A stretch of DNA of 31,596 nt from an uncultured Bacilli bacterium (GTDB taxonomy: Bacteria > Bacillota_I > Bacilli_A > RF39 > UBA660), in contig CANQYF010000004.1 in assembly GCA_947628075.1 (NCBI GenBank), forward strand, positions 1 to 31,596. The letters are read 5' to 3'. How positions within the stretch are numbered: position 1 is the first letter of the stretch; every line of letters starts with the position of its first letter. Both the position numbers and the translations under genes were made by a program. The notes under the pieces are model-generated. The model had not been told where the DNA came from. It was given only the letters and a program-made list of their open reading frames with translations, and did no database searches. Below are positions 16,701 through 22,714 of this stretch, one piece after another.

Positions 16701-18377
16701 CAAAATGTTGTAAAATATTTATCTGATTTAGCTAAAGAAGAAAATATTAAAATTAGAAAGTTATGGCTTGAAAAAATTCCTGCCTTTATTAAGGTAGATA
16801 ATATTATAGAAAAATATAATTTTGTAAAAAAAAGCTTTTTTATTGATATTCCCATTGGAGAATATGATGATCCGTCGAGTCAAAATCAATATTTATTAAC
16901 TATTCCTTTTACAAAACTTGGTAATGCAATTATTTATGGTATTGCGGGAGCTGGGAAAGAGTTATTTTTGACTAGTTTAATTTATTCAGCAATGAAAGTA
17001 TATAGTCCAGAAGAAATAAATTTCTATGTTATGGATTTTGGGGCTGAAACTCTTCGCATGTTTCAAAATGCTCCGCATGTATGTGACATTGTTTACTTAA
17101 ATGAAACTGATAAAATTAATAATTTATTTAAGCTAATAAAAGAGGAATTGGAATATCGGAGAAATTTATTTGGTAATTATAATGGTAATTATCAAAGTTA
17201 TATTAAAGCTGAAAATACTAAAAAAATACCTAATATTGTAGTTGTTATTAATAATTTTGAAGCTTTTAGTGAATCTTATGAAGAATTTAGTGATGTTTTA
17301 AATCAAATTGTAAGAGATGCATTTAAATATGGAATATTTTTTGTTCTTACTACTAGCTCTGAAAATGGGGTTCGAATGAAAACAAAGCAAAGCTTTTCTT
17401 TAATATATGCGCTTCAACAAAATCAAGATATGGATTATTCAAGTATTTTAGGTAATACTAGAGGTAAAACACCATCTAAAATTAAGGGAAGAGGCTTATT
17501 TAAAAGAGATGAAATATTTGAATTTCAAACTGCTATGCCTTGTGAAGAAGAAAATATATCAACCTATATTCAAGGATTTTGCCAAGAATATAATAGTAAA
17601 ATTAATTATGTTAAAAGAAAAATACCAATGTTGCCAAAGGTAGTAGATTTTGAATTTATAAAAGATTCTCTAACTAAATCTTCTAATATGGTAGTAGGAG
17701 TAAATAAAAACAATTTAAATATAGAAACATATAATTTTAATAAAAGTGTTATAAATTTAATCTCTGCATATGAACTAGAAGATTTAGAAAATTTTACTAA
17801 TGCCTTTATTTCTCAAGTTGTCTACAATGACTATTATGAATTAGCATTTGTAAATACAACTGATATTGAAATAACTGCACCTGAATATGCAGACAAAATT
17901 TATGATTCACATTTTGATGATATAATTTTAAAATATTCAAAATATATTAATGCGGTATATGAACGTTATGAGATATCTCATTTTAATGATAAAATTTTAA
18001 AAAACGAAAAACATCATATGTTAGTAATTTATGGCATAAATGATTTTATCAACAAATTATCTGATGAGGCTAAAAGTAATTTTGAAGATTTAATGAAAAA
18101 AAATAGTCAATTATTATTACTTTCAATTGTTATTATCGATAACCCGGATGTTATTAAAAATTTTGCGTATGAAGATTGGTTTAAAACTAATGTTGATTTG
18201 TCACGTGGCTTTTGGATTGGCCGAGGCTTAACTGATCAAACATTATTCAAAATATCAAAATATGGTAAAGAAGAACGAGAAGAAATTGATAATGAATATG
18301 GTTATATAATTAGTTCTTCAAAAGCTATTAGAATAAAAGTGTTAGAAGAGTTTTTTCAAAATATAGATACTCTTTAA
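13764..18377 (+). CDS. essC: EssC/YukB-type T7SS ATPase
   Basis: A 1537-residue motor of the type VII secretion system. Order of domains: N-terminal FHA-like repeats (about 1-80 and 95-182, with VTIGSDESVDICY), two membrane helices (about 260-288 and 299-322), then FtsK/SpoIIIE ATPase modules. D1 is intact: Walker A GTTGSGKS (Lys718), Walker B HLFIISDEFAEL near 834, followed by ARVGRSLGVHLILATQKP. D2 has GIAGAGKE (Lys1065), with Glu replacing the usual Ser/Thr. The third module after about 1300 (MVVGVNKNN) has no P-loop. AAGGGTGG precedes the ATG. It is the last gene of the operon. Confidence 0.95.
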   Translation: MKVTVIKKSRLNVFELPPNIEGNYWITDFENGRKINLINIEARDNEWILISNHDVYALNGENMMIPEVTLKDYGFYLIKNNYRNEKYYIYCSPIYDKTYQIFSINSDKVTIGSDESVDICYGLSSAVPKKAFTITKSDKYYHINIIDNTTNVYLNNKRVIKTTRIEYGDILFIYGLKIILMRKDGKDILLVNNPNNLLKYNVYFSNLVSVEEEFVEDYEELSEDMNTNETNYFYRTPHFYKTIQKYIVNLDIPPQKKEEDKTPAILTVGPMLTMSMTSVITMISTVNSMQSGEASLKDSTTSLVMCGVMLASTLLWPMLTKGFQKMSNKMYESKRQKLYRKYINKKEQEIVNELEIQRKTLIENTFSVEECQNVIRAHNIRLWQRRITDEDFLNLPVGIGNIKMDIDIKYPEEHFSMSQDNLLEIAQQLGKKERILKDVPVLFSFYNNFITGIVGDPIYTKEFIDRLVLQIMANYSYDEVKIVTLTSIDNELSWNYMKSLPHSWSNDKTIRYFGSANDNYREIIYNLEKVYNEKIASKNDSGKEAPYYIIVTDAIKSIDSYDFIKKVMASDVNCGFSIIMAVDKLSALPNECKNFINVSNEECTIFSSVLNGEVQKFKIDFSSIEEIDNCATELANIPINIKTENELSLPDTFKFLEMYQVGKVEQLNSKDRWSKNSPMLSLQAPVGISKSGDLINLDLHEKYHGPHGLVAGTTGSGKSEFIITYILSLAVNYHPYEVQIILIDYKGGSLAGAFANDKYSLPHLAGTITNLDGNELNRTLVSIESEIKRRQREFNKAREVANESTMDIYKYQKLWREGKLKDMDPISHLFIISDEFAELKEQQPDFMDSLISTARVGRSLGVHLILATQKPGGVVDAQIWSNTKFRVCLKVQDAQDSQEILKKPDAAFLKKTGRFYLQVGYDEVYILGQSAWAGGQYYPDNTYRVDIDTSVNAIDNIGYVTNTKDVKKNVKKEAMGEELQNVVKYLSDLAKEENIKIRKLWLEKIPAFIKVDNIIEKYNFVKKSFFIDIPIGEYDDPSSQNQYLLTIPFTKLGNAIIYGIAGAGKELFLTSLIYSAMKVYSPEEINFYVMDFGAETLRMFQNAPHVCDIVYLNETDKINNLFKLIKEELEYRRNLFGNYNGNYQSYIKAENTKKIPNIVVVINNFEAFSESYEEFSDVLNQIVRDAFKYGIFFVLTTSSENGVRMKTKQSFSLIYALQQNQDMDYSSILGNTRGKTPSKIKGRGLFKRDEIFEFQTAMPCEEENISTYIQGFCQEYNSKINYVKRKIPMLPKVVDFEFIKDSLTKSSNMVVGVNKNNLNIETYNFNKSVINLISAYELEDLENFTNAFISQVVYNDYYELAFVNTTDIEITAPEYADKIYDSHFDDIILKYSKYINAVYERYEISHFNDKILKNEKHHMLVIYGINDFINKLSDEAKSNFEDLMKKNSQLLLLSIVIIDNPDVIKNFAYEDWFKTNVDLSRGFWIGRGLTDQTLFKISKYGKEEREEIDNEYGYIISSSKAIRIKVLEEFFQNIDTL

Positions 18378-18696
18378 ACTTTTATTCTTTTTTAATTAAA
18401 AATTTATCCTAAAAAAAGGAAAATCATAAAACTCCACAATATATATTATTGGAAGGAGATAATGCGAGATATGACAAAATTTTAAGTTAATGGACAAGGA
18501 AAATGATAAAAACTAATATAAAAATGTAAGAAAAGTTCAAATAAAAACGCAATATTTGGGCAACAATGTTATTGTATTAAATATAATAATATGTAGGTTT
18601 TCATATATTTATATTTATATAGTATCATAACTAAATATATTTAGTTTACATTTCTTCTTTTTTGGAATAAAATATTAACTAGAAATGGGTGATAGT
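18378..18696. other. Intergenic region after essC
   Basis: This 319-bp gap between essC and the XRE-ImmA gene holds the Rpn remnant at 18451-18535, a weak inverted pair (TCCT/AGGA) near 18406-18418, and very AT-rich sequence upstream of the regulator. I see no convincing terminator, RNA gene or further ORF here. Confidence 0.5.
18451..18535 (+). pseudogene. Decayed fragment of the Rpn-family gene
   Basis: The sequence from GGAGATAATGCGAGATATG through AATGGACAAGG matches positions about 91-141 of the Rpn gene at the left edge, in the same orientation. A 5-nt deletion, a 1-nt deletion, point changes and in-frame stops make it non-coding. Beyond AATGGACAAGGAA the similarity drops, with a possible further match at AATGTAAGA. 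Confidence 0.75.
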
Positions 18697-19746
18697 ATGA
18701 ATGATGTTGGAAAGAATTTAAAAAGAATTAGATTATTAAAAAATCTATCATTGAAAGAGGCTGGTTTATTGTTAAATATGTCTGCTCCAGCGGTTTCAAA
18801 ATATGAAAAGGGGGAGATACATCCTAATTCTGAAAAATTAATAGAGTTTGCTAATGCTTATGATGTTAATGTCTTAGATTTACTAAAATCTTATAAAATA
18901 CCTGAAATGAAGTTTAATGCTTTTAGAAAAAAGCAAAGACTTAAAGGAGAAAATCTTAATCTATTAAAAGAAATTATACAAAATAAAGTTGCTGATTATA
19001 TTGAAGTTGTTGAATTAAACGAGATAAAAATAAGTAACAATAAGATAAAACAATATATATGTAATAATGATAATGATGCAGAAATTGCAGCTGAAGAATT
19101 TAGAAATGATTATAAGTTGTCTATTAATCAACCAATTCCGGACTTAATAAATGTGTTAGAAAATTTAGGAATATTAATTATCGAGATAGATAACACTAAC
19201 GGCAGATTTTCCGATTTTGACGGTCTTAGTGAAGTTGTTAAAGATATTCCATTAATAGTCTTGTTAAGCAATATTGCTGGTGAAAGGCAAAGATTTACTA
19301 TAGCTCATGAACTAGCACATTTAGTTCTTAACATTAATAATAAAAATTTAAATGAAGAAAAATTGTGTAATAAATTTGCAAGTAGTTTATTGATGCCGAA
19401 AGAGGCTGTTATTAAAGAATTTGGTAAATCAAGAAATAGCATAAGTTTTTATGAATTAAGAGCTTTTAAAAGCGAATATAAAGTTAGTATGGCAGCAACT
19501 ATCTATAGATTAAAAGAATTAAAAATCATATCAGAATATTTATTTAAAAAAATTAACATTTCATTTAGTTCGAAAGGATATAAAAAATATGAGCCCTATC
19601 CAATTGAGCCTGAAAAATCCTGTCAATTTAAACGATTGGTCCATAAACTTGAAGTGGATAATATTATCACTTTAAATAGGGCTTGTGATTTATTAGGAGT
19701 AACTATAGATGACTATAACAACGAAGATAATAATTACCGATACTAA
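18697..19746 (+). CDS. XRE-family regulator with ImmA/IrrE metallopeptidase domain
   Basis: A 349-residue two-domain protein. Residues 4-60 form a Cro/C1-type helix-turn-helix (IRLLKNLSLKEAGLLLNMSA, then SKYEKGEIHP). The C-terminal half holds an ImmA/IrrE (DUF955) zinc peptidase with HELAH (His204, Glu205, His208) preceded by RFTIA and followed by EEKLCNKFASSLLMP, the standard third-ligand segment. Proteins of this build cleave or control repressors in mobile elements and act as antitoxins in toxin-antitoxin pairs. ATG 18697 is preferred because GGTGATAGT precedes it; an ATG at 18685 is the alternative. The downstream PIN-like gene begins inside its 3' end, so they are translated together. 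Confidence 0.9.
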   Translation: MNDVGKNLKRIRLLKNLSLKEAGLLLNMSAPAVSKYEKGEIHPNSEKLIEFANAYDVNVLDLLKSYKIPEMKFNAFRKKQRLKGENLNLLKEIIQNKVADYIEVVELNEIKISNNKIKQYICNNDNDAEIAAEEFRNDYKLSINQPIPDLINVLENLGILIIEIDNTNGRFSDFDGLSEVVKDIPLIVLLSNIAGERQRFTIAHELAHLVLNINNKNLNEEKLCNKFASSLLMPKEAVIKEFGKSRNSISFYELRAFKSEYKVSMAATIYRLKELKIISEYLFKKINISFSSKGYKKYEPYPIEPEKSCQFKRLVHKLEVDNIITLNRACDLLGVTIDDYNNEDNNYRY

Positions 19747-20224
19747 TATAATTACTGATCTTAGTAATGCAAATATTTTAGAGCAGTTTGTAAACTTAGA
19801 TAACGTTTATATATGTGATATGGTGAAACGTGATGAAATAAATTCTAATACAGGAAATGTTAATATAATAAAAAATTTAAAAACCATTAATGCTACTTCA
19901 GAAGAAATTAATGAAATTTTTAAGATTTTACAAGTAAATAATGGGTTATCTCCATATGACATTATTAATTTTATAATAGCTAGAAATAATAATGGCATTT
20001 TAGCTACAGGTGATAAAAAACTTATGGAATATAGCAAAGAAAATGGCATAGAAATAATCAGAACTTTAAAGATAATTAAATTAATGAATGATAATGGTAT
20101 TATTACGACTAAAGATGCAGTTAAGGCGTGCAAGAATTTAAAAGAATGCAATAAGACACGTATCCCGCCCTCTGATATTGATAATCTGATTAAAGAAATT
20201 GAGAAAAATCAGGTTATAAGTTGA
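19709..20224 (+). CDS. PIN-like domain protein, probable toxin partner
   Basis: A 171-residue protein that overlaps the XRE-ImmA gene by 38 bp in another frame. The N-terminal strand IIITDTNIITDL gives Asp11, the first acid of a PIN nuclease fold. SPYDIINFIIARNNNGILATGDKKLMEYS carries later acidic residues and the ATGDKKL strand-loop typical of PIN toxins, followed by IEIIRTLKIIKLM. PIN proteins of toxin-antitoxin systems are Mg-dependent RNases. Overlap with an XRE-ImmA gene matches a recurrent predicted pairing of PIN toxins with COG2856-type antitoxins. Catalytic acids not fully assigned. No own promoter or ribosome binding site is obvious, consistent with coupled translation. Confidence 0.75.
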   Translation: MTITTKIIITDTNIITDLSNANILEQFVNLDNVYICDMVKRDEINSNTGNVNIIKNLKTINATSEEINEIFKILQVNNGLSPYDIINFIIARNNNGILATGDKKLMEYSKENGIEIIRTLKIIKLMNDNGIITTKDAVKACKNLKECNKTRIPPSDIDNLIKEIEKNQVIS

Positions 20225-20292
20225 ATCTTTAGTTTAAAGATAAAATTGTACTAAATTTTACTAATTATTCATAATATTTTTTAGGAGGTCTT

Positions 20293-20583
20293 ATGGAAAG
20301 TGTTATGGATATAAATAGTTATGGTAGTCATGAAGTAAAAATTACAGATAGAAGTATTATAAGTTTAACTGGAATTAATAAGATAAATAGTTTTGACGAA
20401 GAAGAATTTTTAATGGAATCAAACATGGGATTAATACTTTTAAAAGGTGAAGGGTTAGAGATTGTTAAACTAGATACTCATGATGGTAATGTCAAAATTA
20501 AAGGAAAATTGAATAGTTACGCTTATATTGAAAATGTAAAAAAGACCAAAGAAGAAAGTTTGCTTTCCAAATTATTTAAATAG
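20293..20583 (+). CDS. yabP: Spore cortex protein YabP
   Basis: A 96-residue YabP/YqfC-family protein. Family features are HEVKITDRSIISLTGINKINSFDEEEFLMESNMG split over residues 14-45, then LLKGEGLEIVKLD and a final FSKLF-like end (LLSKLFK). YabP is a mother-cell protein required for cortex formation in B. subtilis and partners with YabQ. It starts at ATG 20293 after TTAGGAGG. yabQ follows with overlapping stop and start. A CATAATAT box at 20270-20277 resembles a sigma-E -10 element but lies very close to the ribosome binding site. Confidence 0.93.
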   Translation: MESVMDINSYGSHEVKITDRSIISLTGINKINSFDEEEFLMESNMGLILLKGEGLEIVKLDTHDGNVKIKGKLNSYAYIENVKKTKEESLLSKLFK

Positions 20584-20885
20584 TGCATGCTAATTTACAA
20601 TTAATATCATTTTTTATATCTTTTGTTTTCGGTATTGTTTTTTATTTTTTAACAACACTAAATTTTTACTTAATAAAAGATTTAAAAGTATGGCTAAAGC
20701 ATATTTTAACATTAATTTATACTATTGATATGACTATCATATTTATCATTATATTTTATCATTTAAATAAAGGATATTTTCATATTTATTTTATAATTAT
20801 GGTTTTTGTAGGCTTTTTTGTCGGGTATTTATTACGCCAAAAAATCATTAGTAAAATTCATGTAAAGCACATTTTAAAGCGTTGA
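20583..20885 (+). CDS. yabQ: Spore cortex membrane protein YabQ
   Basis: A 100-residue integral membrane protein with about three hydrophobic segments (about 6-28, 40-62, 68-85) and a basic C-terminus. Its size, topology and place between yabP and divIC match YabQ, which is needed for cortex synthesis and localises to the forespore outer membrane. The GTG start shares bases with the yabP stop (TAGTG), so reinitiation is expected; there is no separate ribosome binding site. The stop codon lies inside the following terminator hairpin. Confidence 0.85.
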   Translation: MHANLQLISFFISFVFGIVFYFLTTLNFYLIKDLKVWLKHILTLIYTIDMTIIFIIIFYHLNKGYFHIYFIIMVFVGFFVGYLLRQKIISKIHVKHILKR

Positions 20886-20897
20886 AAATGTGTTTTT
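20868..20897 (+). terminator. Terminator at the end of yabQ
   Basis: CACATTTT (20868-20875) pairs with AAAATGTG (20885-20892) around a 9-nt loop, extended by a G-T wobble and followed by T5. The stem includes the end of yabQ, and its 3' half overlaps the divIC promoter. Confidence 0.75.
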
Positions 20898-20910
20898 ATT
20901 ATGCTAGTAT
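20882..20910 (+). promoter_or_regulatory. divIC promoter, extended -10
   Basis: TTGAAA (20882-20887) and TAGTAT (20905-20910) are 17 bp apart, with an extended -10 TGC directly upstream of TAGTAT. The -35 lies within the loop and 3' arm of the yabQ terminator. Confidence 0.6.
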
Positions 20911-20939
20911 CAAAATAGAATAATATAGAAAGTGATACT

Positions 20940-21233
20940 ATGCGAAATAAGAAGAGCAAAAAAGAAAAGAAAAGACTTTTTATTATTTCAATAACAATTA
21001 TTGGATTGTTATCTTTATTAGTTGGAAGTGTTTATAAAGATTGGAAACAAATCTTGATTAATAAGCATTTGGAAAAACAACTTACTAATGATTATAATGG
21101 CCTTTTAGATGAAGAAGAAAAACTTAATGCGGAGATTGTTAAATTAGGTGATGATGAGTACTTAGCTAGATATGCCAAAGAAACATATATGTTATCTGCA
21201 GAAGGAGATACCATTATTAAATGGAATAAATAA
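20940..21233 (+). CDS. divIC: Cell division protein DivIC/FtsB-like
   Basis: A 97-residue bitopic membrane protein: a short, very basic cytosolic head (MRNKKSKKEKKRL), one transmembrane helix (about 13-32), then an extracellular coiled-coil region (KHLEKQLTNDYNGLLDEEEKLNAEIVKL) and a conserved end DDEYLARYAKETYMLSAEGD. DivIC/FtsB acts with FtsL and DivIB/FtsQ in the divisome. The yabP-yabQ-divIC order is conserved in Bacillota. The ATG is preceded by AGAAAGTGATACT. It has its own promoter. Confidence 0.92.
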   Translation: MRNKKSKKEKKRLFIISITIIGLLSLLVGSVYKDWKQILINKHLEKQLTNDYNGLLDEEEKLNAEIVKLGDDEYLARYAKETYMLSAEGDTIIKWNK

Positions 21234-21251
21234 AAATTTTTAGGAGAGGTT

Positions 21252-22031
21252 ATGGAAAATAAAGAAAAGATGTATCACATTGGTTTAACAAAAAGTGATT
21301 TAGAAGGGGCAAAGTATGCAATTTTGCCGGGTGATCCTAAAAGAGTAGAAGTAATTGCAAAACATTTAAATAACAACAAAAATTTAGGAATGAATAGAGA
21401 ATATGCCAGTTATTTAGGAGATATTGATGGCGAAAAAGTTTTAGTTATTTCCACCGGAATGGGTGGACCATCAACCGCTATCTGTGTTGAAGAGTTAAAA
21501 GAATTAGGAATTGAATATTTAATAAGAGTAGGTACATGTGGTGGTATGCAACTTGATGTTGAAGCTGGGGATATAGTAATTGCTAATGCCGCGATAAGAA
21601 AAGAAGGAACATCAAAAGAATATGTGCCAGTAGAATATCCAGCGGTTTCTACTTTAGAAGTAACTAATGCTTTAGTAAGCGCTTGTGAAAAACTTAATAA
21701 TAGATATCATGTAGGAGTAGTTCATTGCAAAGATTCTTTTTATGGTCAACATGATCCTGAACGGATGCCAGTGTCCTATGAATTAGAGCAAGAATGGGAG
21801 GCTTGGATAAAAGCTGGAGCTTTAGCAAGTGAAATGGAAACAGCTGCCCTTTTTATAACTGCTAGTACTTTAAAAATGAAAGCCGGAGCAGTATTATTAG
21901 CGGTATGGAATCAAGAAAGAGAAAAAGAAGGCTTAGATAATAAAACTGATTTTGATACAACTAAAGAAATTAAAGTTGCTATTGAAGCTATAAAATTATT
22001 AATAAATAAAAAAGTTGATGCTAATTTTTAG
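21252..22031 (+). CDS. udp: Uridine phosphorylase
   Basis: Nucleoside phosphorylase of the NP-I family that converts uridine and phosphate to uracil and ribose-1-phosphate. Visible signatures are YAILPGDPKRVEVIA near the N-terminus (phosphate site), ISTGMGGPSTAI, the RVGTCGGMQ block, and the C-terminal ASEMETAALF segment that binds ribose. The 259 residues are a typical length. The ATG follows TTAGGAGAGG, 18 nt after divIC, so it is probably co-transcribed with divIC. A bidirectional terminator follows. Confidence 0.95.
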   Translation: MENKEKMYHIGLTKSDLEGAKYAILPGDPKRVEVIAKHLNNNKNLGMNREYASYLGDIDGEKVLVISTGMGGPSTAICVEELKELGIEYLIRVGTCGGMQLDVEAGDIVIANAAIRKEGTSKEYVPVEYPAVSTLEVTNALVSACEKLNNRYHVGVVHCKDSFYGQHDPERMPVSYELEQEWEAWIKAGALASEMETAALFITASTLKMKAGAVLLAVWNQEREKEGLDNKTDFDTTKEIKVAIEAIKLLINKKVDANF

Positions 22032-22042
22032 TATCAACTTTT
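22010..22042. terminator. Bidirectional terminator between udp and clpP
   Basis: AAAAGTTGAT (22010-22019) pairs with ATCAACTTTT (22033-22042), with inner pairs CTAA/TTAG, and has A and T runs at either side. It includes the udp stop and touches the clpP stop. Confidence 0.85.
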
Positions 22043-22610
22043 ATATGATTTCATCAATTAAACCATAAGAAAGAGCTTCTTCTGGATCCATAAAATTATC
22101 TCTTTCCGTATCATTTTCAATAGTCTTTAAATCTTTTCCGGTTACATTTGCTAAGATATTATTTAATTTTTCTTTAATTTTTAAGATTCTCTCAGCCGCA
22201 ATTTTAATGTCAGTAGCTTGACCTTGCGTGCCTCCTAGAGGTTGGTGAATCATAATTTCAGAATTTGATAAACTACACCTTTTTCCTTTGGTGCCATTAG
22301 CTAAAATAAATGCTCCCATGGATGCAGCAAGTCCTACACAGATAGTTTTGACATCACTTTTTATATAATTCATGGTGTCATAGATAGCCATACCACTAGT
22401 AATACTTCCTCCAGGAGAATTAATATATAAATATATGTCTTGATGATTCAAACTATCTAAATATAATAATTCACAAACGATAATACTGGCTAAATTATCA
22501 TTAATTTCTCCATTTAAAAATACAATACGATCATTTAATAATCGTGAGTATAAATCGTAAGCATACTCTCTATTACTGAATTTTTCTACAACAGTTGGAA
22601 TTATATTCAT
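22041..22610 (-). CDS. clpP: ATP-dependent Clp protease proteolytic subunit
   Basis: A 189-residue ClpP serine peptidase that forms the tetradecameric degradation chamber with ClpX or ClpC. The triad is complete: Ser97 in GLAASMGAF, His122 in EIMIHQPLGG and Asp171 in ERDNFMDPEEA. It begins MNIIPTVVEK, close to the mature family N-terminus, after a ribosome binding site AGGTGAAAAA. No CtsR-type direct repeat is visible upstream. It is divergent from the uridine-kinase-like gene. Confidence 0.97.
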   Translation of the reverse strand: MNIIPTVVEKFSNREYAYDLYSRLLNDRIVFLNGEINDNLASIIVCELLYLDSLNHQDIYLYINSPGGSITSGMAIYDTMNYIKSDVKTICVGLAASMGAFILANGTKGKRCSLSNSEIMIHQPLGGTQGQATDIKIAAERILKIKEKLNNILANVTGKDLKTIENDTERDNFMDPEEALSYGLIDEII

Positions 22611-22628
22611 TTTTTCACCTATAATTAT

Positions 22629-22657
22629 AATATATAAATTAGTAAGTTTTTATTCAA
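22629..22657 (-). promoter_or_regulatory. clpP promoter
   Basis: On the minus strand TTGAAT (22657-22652) and TATATT (22634-22629) are 17 bp apart, about 19-24 nt before the clpP ATG. The -35 overlaps that of the divergent promoter. Confidence 0.5.
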
Positions 22658-22681
22658 AAAAGTTAATAAGTATGATAAAAT
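22653..22681 (+). promoter_or_regulatory. Promoter of the uridine-kinase-like gene
   Basis: TTCAAA (22653-22658) and TAAAAT (22676-22681) are 17 bp apart, about 33 nt before the ATG at 22715. The -35 is weak (4 of 6) and shares bases with the clpP -35 on the other strand. Confidence 0.4.
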
Positions 22682-22714
22682 AACAATAGTATAAAAATAG
22701 TTGAGGGATGACTA

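Noticed and set aside
18406..18418. Terminator after essC
   Set aside because: Only a TCCT/AGGA core with poor flanks and no T tract; a terminator is expected somewhere here but not demonstrated.
19807..20151. 114-codon antisense frame opposite the PIN-like gene
   Set aside because: Hydrophobic translation is an expected shadow of AT-rich coding sequence; no ribosome binding site or recognisable domain.
20225..20241. ATCTTT/AAAGAT hairpin as terminator of the toxin-antitoxin-like pair
   Set aside because: The stem is only six A/T-rich pairs and no T run follows, so it is too weak to call.
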